Assembly: GCA_030431975.1 (NCBI GenBank) | Contig: JAUIHP010000006.1 | Span: 186,001 to 250,000 of the forward strand | Length of the DNA: 64,000 bases | Source: a bacterium | GTDB taxonomy: Bacteria; Eisenbacteria; RBG-16-71-46; CAIMUX01 | Direction: 5' to 3' | Part shown: positions 53,456 through 63,429 of the stretch, one piece after another | How the letters are laid out: every line of letters starts with the position of its first letter | Numbering within the stretch: position 1 is the stretch's first letter | Translations under genes and position numbers: made by a program | Notes under the pieces: model-generated | The model's database searches: none | Seen by the model: the letters and a program-made list of their open reading frames with translations, nothing else | Told to the model about the DNA's origin: nothing

Positions 53456-54767
53456 CTTTGCCAGAACGATGCCGACCTCCAGCGAAGCAACGGCTCCGGG
53501 TATCTCGGGTGACATCTTCTCGCGGATCTGTCGCTCGGCGTTCCTTCGGATTCTCGGCGATCTCGAGGAGGGCACGCTGACCATTCGGGAGAACGGCCGA
53601 ACGATCACGCTGGATCACGGTCATTCCTCCGCGCGGCCACACAGATCCGGGAGTTCCGAGGCGTCCCTCTCGACCATCATCGACGCGTCCGGCCCTGAGG
53701 CACCCCTCTCGGCAGTCATCGACGTGTCCGACCCTCTGTTCTATAAGGAAGCCCTGCTCCACGGCAGCGTCGGCGCCGGCCGCGCCTACTTCGAGAATCG
53801 ATGGTCGAGTCCAAATCTGGTCGCGGTCATCCAACTCTTCGCCCGGAACGAGAACGTTCTTCGCCGCTGGCGCGAAGGCGCTGCCCGCGTCCTCGCTCCT
53901 TTCCAGTTCCTGTTTCATCGCCTCCGTCGGAACACGAAACACGGAAGTCGCGAGAACATCGGGTTCCACTATGACCTGAGCAATGAACTGTTCGCACAGA
54001 TTCTCGACGAGACCATGACCTATTCCGCCGCTCTCTTCGAGGAAGAGGACACGACGTTGGCCGAGGCGTCGACCGCGAAGCTCGATCGGATCTGTCGGTC
54101 GCTCGAACTTTCCGAACGCGACCACGTCCTGGAGATCGGGGGCGGTTGGGGCAGCTTCGCCATCCACGCTGCGAGGAACTACGGATGCCGGGTCACGACG
54201 ACGACGATCTCACAGGAGCAGTACGAGCTCGCCGTAGACCGAGTGCGCACCGCCGGCCTTGAGGATCAGGTGACCATCGTGCAGAAGGACTACCGCGATC
54301 TCGACGGCACTTACGACAAGATCGCGTCGATCGAGATGATCGAAGCCGTCGGTCACGACTACCTGGAAGGCTACTTCCGGCAGTGTGACCAAAGGCTCCG
54401 CCCCGGCGGACGTTTCTGTTTGCAGGCAATCACGATCCGGGACGAGCACTACGACAAGGCCCGGAAAACTCTCGACTACATCAAGCGCTACATCTTTCCA
54501 GGATCGGACATCCCGTCGCGCGGGATCATCCAGAAGTGTGTCGACAAGGTGACACAGATGGAGTCGGTAGACACGTTCGAGATGACCTACGGATACGCCC
54601 GCACGCTGGCCGAGTGGCGAAAGAACCTACTGCGAAACTCCGACTCCATTCTTCCCCTCGGCTTCGATGATCGCTTCGTTCGGATGTGGGACTTCTACTT
54701 TGCGTACTGCGAGGGAGGATTCCGGGAGTCGAGAATTCAGTGCTGGCAGTTGACGTTTCAGAAGTGA
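53442..54767 (+). CDS. Cyclopropane-fatty-acyl-phospholipid synthase-like methyltransferase
   Basis: 441 residues. Class I SAM methyltransferase of the CFA family: substrate-binding start GFHYDLSNELFAQILDETM, SAM motif VLEIGGGWGSFAIHAA, DYRDLDGTYDKIASIEMIE. By eye against the E. coli CFA synthase, the bicarbonate-site Cys (C139) is Ala here (TYSAAL) and the His corresponding to H266 is Gln (CLQAIT), while the Glu and Tyr look kept. Such changes suggest chemistry other than simple cyclopropanation. Residues about 70-95 hold a short Ser/Ala repetitive insert. ATG 53442 chosen (AAGGA upstream). Confidence 0.92.
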   Translation: MTTPDFARTMPTSSEATAPGISGDIFSRICRSAFLRILGDLEEGTLTIRENGRTITLDHGHSSARPHRSGSSEASLSTIIDASGPEAPLSAVIDVSDPLFYKEALLHGSVGAGRAYFENRWSSPNLVAVIQLFARNENVLRRWREGAARVLAPFQFLFHRLRRNTKHGSRENIGFHYDLSNELFAQILDETMTYSAALFEEEDTTLAEASTAKLDRICRSLELSERDHVLEIGGGWGSFAIHAARNYGCRVTTTTISQEQYELAVDRVRTAGLEDQVTIVQKDYRDLDGTYDKIASIEMIEAVGHDYLEGYFRQCDQRLRPGGRFCLQAITIRDEHYDKARKTLDYIKRYIFPGSDIPSRGIIQKCVDKVTQMESVDTFEMTYGYARTLAEWRKNLLRNSDSILPLGFDDRFVRMWDFYFAYCEGGFRESRIQCWQLTFQK

Positions 54768-55549
54768 TCCTCGCCGCATGGATCACATCCGCCCTCGTCA
54801 TGGCGGGACTCTGGTGGGTTCAGTTGCGGACGCGTAACGCCGGTTGGGTGGACTTTGGATGGACACTCTGCACGGGCGGCATCGGCCTGTGGTACGTCGC
54901 TGGCGGCGGTTCGCCCGCCGTCCCACGGTTCGTGCTTGCCGCGATGCTTCTGATCTGGACGTTCCGACTCGGCCTTCTCCTATGGGGTCGCCTTGTTGGC
55001 GAGGACGAAGACTCGCGCTACGTCGCGTTGCGAGCCCATTGGGGCGAGGCCGCGAACCGGAATCACTTCCTTCTTTTTCAGGGCCAGGCGTTGCTCGCTC
55101 TCGTTCTGGCCGTTCCGTTCTATGTCGCTGCCACGCGGAGCGGACCGAACCTGTCTGTGCCGCAGATGATCGGAGTCGCGCTCTTCGCCATCGGTTGGAT
55201 CGGTGTTTGGATCGCGGACCGGCAGAAGGACGCGTTTCGATCGCGGCCGGAAAACAAAGGGCAGGTCTGCGACATCGGGCTTTGGAAGTACTCCCGCCAT
55301 CCGAACTACTTCTTCGAGTGGATTCTTTGGTGTGGGTTCGGCCTCTACGGCTTCGTCGGCGGCGCCTGGATCAGCTGCGCCGCTCCGCTCGTGATGTTGG
55401 TGTTGCTCGTTTGGGTGACGGGAATCCCGCCGTCGCAGCGGCAGGCCTTGAAGAGACGCGGTGAGCTGTATCGGGAGTACATGAAGAAGACGAGTCCCTT
55501 TGTTCCATGGCCACCACGCCAGTCCGGCACGCGTTCCACGATTTACTGA
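54740..55549 (+). CDS. DUF1295 membrane protein (steroid 5-alpha-reductase-like)
   Basis: 269 residues with about seven membrane helices. The C-terminal LWKYSRHPNYFFEWILWCGF, then YREYMKKTSPFVPWPP, is the NADPH-binding signature of the DUF1295/ERG4-ERG24 superfamily (steroid 5-alpha reductase C-terminal fold). Likely reduces or modifies an acyl or isoprenoid lipid in the inner membrane. GTG 54740 is preferred, overlapping the CFA gene by 28 nt; a longer ATG start at 54686 is possible. Downstream methyltransferase starts 9 nt after its stop. Confidence 0.88.
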   Translation: MLAVDVSEVILAAWITSALVMAGLWWVQLRTRNAGWVDFGWTLCTGGIGLWYVAGGGSPAVPRFVLAAMLLIWTFRLGLLLWGRLVGEDEDSRYVALRAHWGEAANRNHFLLFQGQALLALVLAVPFYVAATRSGPNLSVPQMIGVALFAIGWIGVWIADRQKDAFRSRPENKGQVCDIGLWKYSRHPNYFFEWILWCGFGLYGFVGGAWISCAAPLVMLVLLVWVTGIPPSQRQALKRRGELYREYMKKTSPFVPWPPRQSGTRSTIY

Positions 55550-55558
55550 AGGAGTCGA

Positions 55559-56641
55559 ATGATGTCCGAAGCTCTTACACAAGATGGATCCCCGACGCTC
55601 CCCACCACACCGTGGTACGTGGATGCGATGCAGCGCGGACTTCTTCCGGACGCGCTGGTGCGGTTCGGTATCCGGCAGAAGCTCGCGCAGAGGCTTGCCC
55701 ACGAGCAACGTGGAACGACCGAGGAGCAGAGGCAGCGGATCCAAACTCTGGTTCAACGCCTCCGCAGCAGCCAGGTCGCGATCCATACCGACTCTGCAAA
55801 CAGCCAGCACTACGAGGTGCCGGCTGAGTTCTTCACGAAGGTCCTCGGATCCCACCACAAGTACAGCTGCGCCCTTTGGGAGCCGGATGTAACCACACTC
55901 GACGAAGCGGAGCGCCGGATGCTCGACCTCTACTGTCAAAGAGCGCAGCTTGAAGACCGGCAGAACGTCCTTGATCTCGGCTGCGGCTGGGGATCGTTCT
56001 CGCTCTACGCCGCACCGCGGTATCCGGAGTCAAAGTTCATCGCGGTCAGCAACTCCCATTCTCAACGGGAGTTCATCGAGTCGCGTGCGCGCGAACTCGG
56101 CATCCGCAACCTCGAGGTTCGAACCGCCGACGTCAATCAGTTCGATCCCGGCCGGAAGTTCGACCGGATCGTCAGCGTCGAGATGCTCGAGCACATGCGC
56201 AACTACGATCAGCTCTTCTCCCGCATATCGAGTTGGCTCACGAACGACGGCCGCTTCTTCGTCCATATCTTCACCCACCGGGAGACGCCTTACCTATTCG
56301 AGACGGAAGGCGGGGACGAGTGGATGGCCCAGAACTTCTTCACCGGCGGGATCATGCCTTCGGATCATCTCTTCTATCACTTCCAGGATGATTTGGTGGT
56401 CTATGACCACTGGCGCGTCAACGGAACCCACTACGAGAAGACGTCCAACGCCTGGCTCGCGAATATGGATCAGCGGCGCAGCGAGATCGATCCCGTCCTC
56501 GAGGCCACCTACGGTCCGGCGCGCGTCTCCGTCTGGCGAACGAACTGGAGACTCTTCTTTCTCGCATGCGCGGAACTGTGGGGTTACCGTGGCGGGAATG
56601 AGTGGATGGTATCGCACTACCTGTTTCGGCCCCGTCTATAG
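55559..56641 (+). CDS. CFA-type SAM methyltransferase (coclaurine N-methyltransferase-like)
   Basis: 360 residues. SAM motif VLDLGCGWGSFSLYAA. Keeps the SCALW cysteine, HIFTHR and tail AWLANMDQRRSEIDP, and the FFTGGIMPSDHLFYHFQDDL segment typical of plant CNMT-type enzymes and their bacterial homologues. So it is distinct from the first CFA homologue and may methylate a different double bond or group. ATG 55559 or 55562 follows AAGGAG. The next gene starts about 190 nt later, after a repeat patch. Confidence 0.91.
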   Translation: MMSEALTQDGSPTLPTTPWYVDAMQRGLLPDALVRFGIRQKLAQRLAHEQRGTTEEQRQRIQTLVQRLRSSQVAIHTDSANSQHYEVPAEFFTKVLGSHHKYSCALWEPDVTTLDEAERRMLDLYCQRAQLEDRQNVLDLGCGWGSFSLYAAPRYPESKFIAVSNSHSQREFIESRARELGIRNLEVRTADVNQFDPGRKFDRIVSVEMLEHMRNYDQLFSRISSWLTNDGRFFVHIFTHRETPYLFETEGGDEWMAQNFFTGGIMPSDHLFYHFQDDLVVYDHWRVNGTHYEKTSNAWLANMDQRRSEIDPVLEATYGPARVSVWRTNWRLFFLACAELWGYRGGNEWMVSHYLFRPRL

Positions 56642-56710
56642 GCCGACGCGTCTTCAATCCGGACATCGTGACGGTGCGCGAGCGCGGTCGTCGTCACGAG
56701 GTGGACGCGG

Positions 56711-56782
56711 CTCGCCGGGTGGGCGCGGCTTCCGGGGTGGGCGCGGCTTGCCGAGTGCGTGCGGCCTGTCGGGTGGGAATGG
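56711..56782 (+). repeat. Four 18-bp GC-rich tandem repeats
   Basis: Units at 56711, 56729, 56747 and 56765 share cttgccgggtgggcgcgg, becoming less alike towards the 3' end. They lie between the methyltransferase stop and the GPH gene start. Noncoding unless the GPH gene starts at GTG 56759. Confidence 0.75.
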
Positions 56783-56833
56783 GTCGTTCGCACCAGGCCC
56801 CCGGACCGACGTGAACACCGAGAAGCAACCCAC

Positions 56834-58333
56834 GTGAACTCCGAATCTACCCACGTGACTACGGAATCGTCCCTGGGGAACAACGAGCCTCGTCCCAAAC
56901 GCCTTTCCCGGATCCGGAAAGCCGGGTACGGATCCACGGAACTCGGCCTCGTCGCGGTCGAGGTCCTGGTTCAGGTCTACCTTCTGAAGTTCTACAACGT
57001 CGTCGTCGGACTGCCCGCGGGCCTGACCGGCCTGGCGTTGGCTCTCGGCATCCTGTGGGACGCCGTGACCGATCCCATGATGGGCGCCATCTCCGACCGA
57101 ACCCGCTCGCGATGGGGCCGCCGGCGGCCCTACTTCCTACCCGGCGCGCTCGCGCTGTCGCTGTTCTTCATTGTGCTCTTCAATCCGCCCGCGATGGACA
57201 GCAACGCCGTCAAGTTTCTCTACCTGATCTTCGGATTTCTGCTCGTCAGCACGTCGACCACGGTCCTGTCCGTGCCCCATGTCGCTCTCGGCGGAGAGCT
57301 CAGCTTTGACCGGAACGAGCGCACCGTCATCTACGGATACCGACGGCTCTTCAGCACACTCGGACTCGTATTGGGGACCGCGCTTCCCGCTGCGATCCTC
57401 GCCTATCTCGGAGACGAGTCCAATCCCGACGTCGTGGCGCGATCACGAGGAGTCACCGCGTTCGTTCTCGCCATCCCGATCATGCTGACGGCGTTTCTTG
57501 CCTTCGTTGCGACGAAAGGACGGGACTCCGGCGGCGTGAACCCTGGCCGCTCCCGTCATGCGGAAGCCGAGGCGAATCCCCCCTTCCGGTTTCTCGAACT
57601 CGCACTCGCGCAACGGGACGCTTGGAAGAACAAGATGTTCCTTCCACTGATCCTATCGTTTCTCGTCGCCGGGATCGCACGGACGCTGAACGGCTCGTTC
57701 GCGCTCTACTACTATGAGTACCGGCTTCAGCTACCCGAGTCGTTCGTAGTGCAGAGTATTCTCCTCCCCTTCTTTCTTTCGTTGCTGGTTTCGATTCCGT
57801 TGTGGATCTGGATCTCGCGGCGTTTCGGCAAGAAATGGCCCGCGTTCTGGGGAGCCCTCGGGCTCGGCGTACTCACCGTCGTCTTCTATCCCATCTTTGA
57901 GCCGGGGGAGACAACCGCACCCATCATCGTCGCGTTGGTCGGAGGCATCTTCGCCGGATCGATCGTGCTGCTCGACTCGTTGATCCCGGACACCGTCGAC
58001 TACGACGAGCTGAAGACCGGGCAGAATCGCGAAGGACTGTACTTCGGTGTTTGGAAGTTGGGGACGAAACTCTCTCGTGCGCTGGGGCTTCTCTTTGCCG
58101 GATTGCTGCTGCAGTTGATCGGCTTTCAGGAGGGGGCCGCGACGCAGTCGGAAGAAGTCGGGTGGCGGCTCGCGCTGTTGTTCGGCCCCGGTGTCGGCGT
58201 CTTCTTCGTGATGGCGGCGGTCATCTTTACGACGATGCCGCTGACGGATGAGCGGCATGCGAGGATTCAGCGTTTGCTGAGCCGGAAGAGGGATCGCCGT
58301 CGGGAACGGGAGTTGCAGGACAGCGGTGGGTAG
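56834..58333 (+). CDS. GPH-family (MelB-like) sugar or cation symporter
   Basis: About 499 residues with 12 membrane helices. MFS/GPH features: GILWDAVTDPMMGAISDRTR with the cation-site Asp, RWGRRRPYFL loop, DTVDYDELKTGQNREGLYF in the second half. The family usually transports glycosides; homologues inside singlet-oxygen/CFA clusters may have a lipid-related role. Start uncertain: GTG 56834 without strong ribosome site; GTG 56759 would add 25 residues inside the repeats. Last gene of the cluster, convergent with the photolyase. Confidence 0.9.
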   Translation: MNSESTHVTTESSLGNNEPRPKRLSRIRKAGYGSTELGLVAVEVLVQVYLLKFYNVVVGLPAGLTGLALALGILWDAVTDPMMGAISDRTRSRWGRRRPYFLPGALALSLFFIVLFNPPAMDSNAVKFLYLIFGFLLVSTSTTVLSVPHVALGGELSFDRNERTVIYGYRRLFSTLGLVLGTALPAAILAYLGDESNPDVVARSRGVTAFVLAIPIMLTAFLAFVATKGRDSGGVNPGRSRHAEAEANPPFRFLELALAQRDAWKNKMFLPLILSFLVAGIARTLNGSFALYYYEYRLQLPESFVVQSILLPFFLSLLVSIPLWIWISRRFGKKWPAFWGALGLGVLTVVFYPIFEPGETTAPIIVALVGGIFAGSIVLLDSLIPDTVDYDELKTGQNREGLYFGVWKLGTKLSRALGLLFAGLLLQLIGFQEGAATQSEEVGWRLALLFGPGVGVFFVMAAVIFTTMPLTDERHARIQRLLSRKRDRRRERELQDSGG

Positions 58334-58438
58334 GCGGAAGACCAAAACTCGAAGCTAGCCTGCTACCTACCCCGGCGAGCCAGGGAAGCGGCGCGACAGG
58401 ATACGGATTGGTAGGCTCAGAGGGGTCGGCAAGAAGCA

Positions 58439-60013
58439 TCAACCCCCACCCTTGATCTTGTCATACGCCGAAAGCGCCCGGTCGCGGGCGAATCCGTGTT
58501 CGACCAGCGGCTCCGGGTACGTCTTGCCCAACTTGATTCCCGCCTTCTCGAGAACTTCGTCGGAGGCCTCCCAAGGCGTATGCAGATGCTTGTCATCCAG
58601 CTTGGCGATCTCCGGCACCCACCGCCTGACGTATGCGCCGTGCGAGTCGAACTTCTTTCCCTGCAGGATCGGATTGAAGATGCGGAAGTAGGGCGCCGCG
58701 TCCGCTCCCGAGCCGGCCACCCACTGCCAACCAAGCGTGTTGTTGGCGAGGTCGGCATCGACGAGCGTGTCCCAGAACCACTTCGCACCTTCATGCCAGG
58801 TGATGAGTAGGTGCTTGACCAGAAACGAAGCCGTGATCATGCGCACTCGGTTGTGCATGTATCCCGTGTGCCACAGCTCGCGCATTCCGGCGTCAACGAT
58901 CGGGTAGCCAGTTTGTCCCTTCTGCCAAAGCTTCAGATTCTCGCCGCCGGATTCCCAGGGGAAGTCCGCAAAGTTCTCGCGTAGCGGCTCCCAGGTCGTG
59001 TGCGGGAAGTGATAGAGAAGATGATGTGCGAACTCGCGCCACACGATCTGTCGTAGAAACGCCTGTATGTTGTCGCTGGCCTTGCCGCGCGACTTACGAC
59101 GAAGGGCACTCAGATGATGCCAAAGGTCCCGCGGACCGATCTCGCCGAAATGAAGATAAGGAGACAATCTCGAAACGCCATCTTCGCCCGGAAGGTCGCG
59201 TCGGTCGTCGTACGCTCGGACGCCGTCCTGCGACCACTCCAGGACTCTTTGTCGGGCACCTGGCTCTCCGGGAGTCCATGCTTCGCGCATTCCCCCGGCC
59301 CAGTCGATCTTCGGCAACAGATTCAGGTCGTCGAGTTCGAGTCCATCCGGAAAACCCTTCGGCACGGGGATCTCCTTCGGAACTTCAAAGGCGGGGTGTG
59401 GATCGTCCTTCGCAAGCAATTGCTTGTAGAACGGAGTGAAGACTTTGTACGGATCGCCGGACTGCGTCTCGTGTGCGGTCGGCTCGAAGAGGAGCGACGC
59501 GTTGAAGCTCTTCACGTGAAGCCCGTCGTCCCGAAGAGCCTTCTTGATCTTCGTGTCCCGCTCGATGGCGGCCGGTTCATAGATGCGGTTCCAATAGACA
59601 GCATCCGCTTTGACCGACTTGGCAAGAGAACGCAGCTCGGACAACGACTCACCCGCTCGAAAGATCAACTTCTGGTCGTGCTTCGCGAGTTGTTCCTGGA
59701 GCGACGCGAGTGAGTGATGGAGCCACCAATCGGACGCTTCGCCCGGAGCCCACGGCTCTTCGCTACTGGGATCGTGGATGAAAACACAGACGACACGGTC
59801 TGCTTCGTTGGCGGCTGCAGAGAGAGCTGGGTTGTCGCGAAGGCGAAGGTCACGGCGAAACCAGAGGAGAACGGTATCCGGCGACTCATCCAGCGAGACA
59901 GACCGCGACGTATTCAACGACGCATGCGGCGACGAATCGGCCCCGTCGGTCTCCGATGAAGACTGGGAGGCGTTCTTTTTCTGGCTCGAGGAGTTTGAGT
60001 CCTTTGCGGACAT
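58439..60013 (-). CDS. phr: Deoxyribodipyrimidine photolyase
   Basis: 524 residues. Light-driven repair of cyclobutane pyrimidine dimers, FAD with an antenna chromophore. The first 40 or so residues are a Ser-rich extension not found in typical photolyases; the domain starts at VLLWFRRDLRLRDNP. The FAD domain contains SRLSPYLHFGEIGPRDLW, GYPIVDAGMRELWHTGYMHN and WQWVAGSGADAAPYFRIFNP. ATG 60013 is chosen; the frame extends upstream without support. Convergent with the lipid cluster and stop-to-stop at about 105 nt. Cryptochrome function is less likely since the repair-type motifs are intact. Confidence 0.95.
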   Translation of the reverse strand: MSAKDSNSSSQKKNASQSSSETDGADSSPHASLNTSRSVSLDESPDTVLLWFRRDLRLRDNPALSAAANEADRVVCVFIHDPSSEEPWAPGEASDWWLHHSLASLQEQLAKHDQKLIFRAGESLSELRSLAKSVKADAVYWNRIYEPAAIERDTKIKKALRDDGLHVKSFNASLLFEPTAHETQSGDPYKVFTPFYKQLLAKDDPHPAFEVPKEIPVPKGFPDGLELDDLNLLPKIDWAGGMREAWTPGEPGARQRVLEWSQDGVRAYDDRRDLPGEDGVSRLSPYLHFGEIGPRDLWHHLSALRRKSRGKASDNIQAFLRQIVWREFAHHLLYHFPHTTWEPLRENFADFPWESGGENLKLWQKGQTGYPIVDAGMRELWHTGYMHNRVRMITASFLVKHLLITWHEGAKWFWDTLVDADLANNTLGWQWVAGSGADAAPYFRIFNPILQGKKFDSHGAYVRRWVPEIAKLDDKHLHTPWEASDEVLEKAGIKLGKTYPEPLVEHGFARDRALSAYDKIKGGG

Positions 60014-60550
60014 CGACAGATTCCGTTCGTTAAATCCGCACAGCTCGGCGACGGTCGAACCTCGGGCCGTCCGCATCAACCCTACCGGCTGACGCGTCGC
60101 CTCGCTGAGCGAATCGGGGGGCCCCTCCCGGCCGGGGCTAGGACGGGAGAGGCAGACTCGGCTGCTGGCTCCGAGTCCGAAAACTTGTTTGGTGAGACGT
60201 CGAGTGGTGCGAGTGCATCGGGTGCCGGTGACCTTTCGACGTCTCATAGGGAAGTTCGGGGCCAGCCGGGAGGTTGGATGCGAAAATCGGCCGTTTATCG
60301 AGCGAAGTACCGACTTTTTTTGGGCGGGCTCGTTCGGGGGTGCTCGTGCGGGTTGCTCGCTCGGCGGCGCCCCTTTGGGTGCTCGTTCGGCGCACGACCG
60401 CGGCGAGATCAGTCTCCGTCCGTAGCGGGCTCCTGAATGTCAGGAGATCGACGAAAACCGGATCCTACCGGCTCATCGATCGGGGCGGGATGCCTACCGC
60501 TGAAGGCCTGTGAGTGCCGCAGACGGCCGATGACTCGTCTGGAATGGGCT
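60014..60550. other. Noncoding region with an 11-bp inverted repeat (60193-60246)
   Basis: 537 nt between the photolyase start and the aminotransferase stop, both on the minus strand; it should hold the photolyase promoter. TGAGACGTCGA (60193-60203) is the exact reverse complement of TCGACGTCTCA (60236-60246), 32-nt loop; each arm contains the palindrome GACGTC. Small ORFs here lack family features and are not accepted. Confidence 0.6.
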
Positions 60551-61780
60551 TCAGCGCGGCAGAAGCCGCTTCAGCGCGTCGGCGAGGTATTCGTATTCGC
60601 CCGGCGAGTTGTAAAGCTGCGCCGAGGCCCGCAACACCCGCCGCGGCCACTTCGGCCACAGAGAAACCGGGATCTGAATCTTCGCCTCCCGCATCAGTCG
60701 ATCCTGAAAACGGTCGAAGTGAATCGGCGCGCCCTTCTCCTCATCGTCCGGCAACGGAACCGCCGCCATCGAGCCCACCATGTTGGCGGGGGCCGGCACG
60801 TCGATTTCGAGCGCTTCGCTCATCTTTTGTTGGGCGATGAGAGCCAGCTTGCGATTGCGGCGGCGGATCTCGAGCCACCCCTCCTCGACCATGCCTTCCA
60901 TGAATCGCATGGCTTTGCTGATGGAGAGGACCGCCGTCGGGTCCGAGGTGCCCATCCAATCGAACTCCAGATGGAAACGCGACCGACCCGGCCACGTCTT
61001 GGTCGCACCATGACTGATGACCAGCGGACGCGTCCGCTCCCGCCAATCTTCGCGGACGTAGAAAAGCGCGCCCGACTTCGGAGAGCAAACCCACTTGTGG
61101 AAGTTACCCGAGTAGAACGCCGGCGCCATTTCGTCGAGTTGCAGCGGAACCTGACCCGGTCCATGCGCACCGTCGACGATGGTGTCGATTCCGCGCCGCT
61201 TGAATTCCTTGATGATGCGCGCGAGCGGAAGGACAAGTCCCGTCTGGCTCGTAATGTGGTCGACCAGTGCGAATCGCGTCCGAGTAGTGACCGCGGAGAG
61301 CAAAGACTCGACGATCTGGTCCTCGGACTCGACCGGGAAGGGCATGTTCGTTACGACCGGAACCGCTCCCGCCTCTTCGCAGACATGGAAGAGCGCGTTG
61401 CGGGAGGCCTGATATTCCTGATCGGCCAGGATCACTTCGTCTCCCGGCTTCAGGTCGAGTGCACGCAGCGCGGTGTTGACGCCCGTCGTAGCGTTGGCGA
61501 CGAACGCGACGCCTTTCGGATCCGCTCCGACGAACTTGGAAACATCGGCACGCACTTCGGTCAAAAGCTCCATCGCTTCGATCTCGAAGAAGCGGACGAG
61601 TTCGCGTTCCATCTGTGTCATCAGTGATTGCTGATAGGCTCGGACTTCGCGCGGGCAGGCGCCGAAGCTGCCGTGATTGAGGAAGACCACGTCGGGATCG
61701 AGGTCCCAGTGGTGCGCGAACTCAGAGCGAGCAGGCAGGTCGCGGGAGAAAGACTCTTTGGGTGTCGGATCTTGATTCAA
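60551..61780 (-). CDS. Class V aminotransferase (isopenicillin-N epimerase-like)
   Basis: 409 residues. PLP fold type I; VFLNHGSFGACP start, ANATTGVNTALRAL, TIVDGAHGPGQV with the PLP-ring Asp and the Schiff-base lysine in SGNFHKWVC. Closest to isopenicillin N epimerase-like/cysteine-desulfurase-family enzymes of unknown specificity. TTG start at 61780 with GAGGGG 5 nt upstream. A MerR regulator gene lies 187 nt upstream on the same strand and may control it. Reaction not assigned. Confidence 0.88.
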   Translation of the reverse strand: MNQDPTPKESFSRDLPARSEFAHHWDLDPDVVFLNHGSFGACPREVRAYQQSLMTQMERELVRFFEIEAMELLTEVRADVSKFVGADPKGVAFVANATTGVNTALRALDLKPGDEVILADQEYQASRNALFHVCEEAGAVPVVTNMPFPVESEDQIVESLLSAVTTRTRFALVDHITSQTGLVLPLARIIKEFKRRGIDTIVDGAHGPGQVPLQLDEMAPAFYSGNFHKWVCSPKSGALFYVREDWRERTRPLVISHGATKTWPGRSRFHLEFDWMGTSDPTAVLSISKAMRFMEGMVEEGWLEIRRRNRKLALIAQQKMSEALEIDVPAPANMVGSMAAVPLPDDEEKGAPIHFDRFQDRLMREAKIQIPVSLWPKWPRRVLRASAQLYNSPGEYEYLADALKRLLPR

Positions 61781-61967
61781 AGGAGACCCCTCTCGTTCTG
61801 GATAGAACGCTCGATTGCATCTGCCGCGGCATTCGGTGACTGCCTACCGAGTCCGTCAGCCGCCTCAATCATGATTACCGCGAGGGCAAGCGACTCAACC
61901 TCGGCGATGCGCCGGTTGGGGCAACGACGCTCGTTGAAACGGGTCGGTACGGAACGTCGTTGCAATC

Positions 61968-63113
<1,146 letters not shown>

Positions 63114-63202
63114 TTCGGCTCCCTCGACGGGTTCGGGTCTTCGGCGGGCCCGGTAGTGGCCGGTTCATCATGGCAGCAGCGACAGTGCCTGTAAGTTAGA
63201 AC

Positions 63203-63328
63203 AGTGGTGGTATGACCGACAAGTCGTACTTGCAGCGGTGGCGGTGATAGATCATCGCATATAGTTACTGCTGCCTTCTCTGGTGATGTTACTTCTGCGC
63301 AGTCCTCATCTTCAGTCGTACCACCACT
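63203..63328. repeat. Inverted repeat with 14-bp arms
   Basis: AGTGGTGGTATGAC (63203-63216) and GTCGTACCACCACT (63315-63328) match as inverted repeats at 13 of 14 positions, 98 nt apart, in a relatively AT-rich gene-free stretch between merR and parD. The rest of the 593-nt gap (63114-63706) has no recognisable gene. Confidence 0.7.
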
Positions 63329-63350
63329 TGTTTGTCGTTGGATTGCAGGT

Positions 63351-63367
63351 ATTTACTACTAGTAAAT
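63351..63367. promoter_or_regulatory. 17-bp perfect palindrome
   Basis: ATTTACTA-c-TAGTAAAT, 8-bp arms without mismatch, AT-rich in a GC-rich surrounding. Could be an operator or recombination site; no protein is known to bind it here. Confidence 0.5.
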
Positions 63368-63429
63368 CGGTGTCGCGCGCCAGAAGATCTGTCGAGACCT
63401 GCGTGATAGCTACAGAATCTGCACATGGG

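Noticed and set aside
60185-60513. Small plus-strand frames upstream of the photolyase
   Set aside because: Several overlapping frames of low-complexity Arg/Ser/Gly content and no ribosome site; likely noncoding.
63203-63367. Integron attC site
   Set aside because: The paired core motifs of attC could not be found in correct orientation at the ends of the inverted repeat.
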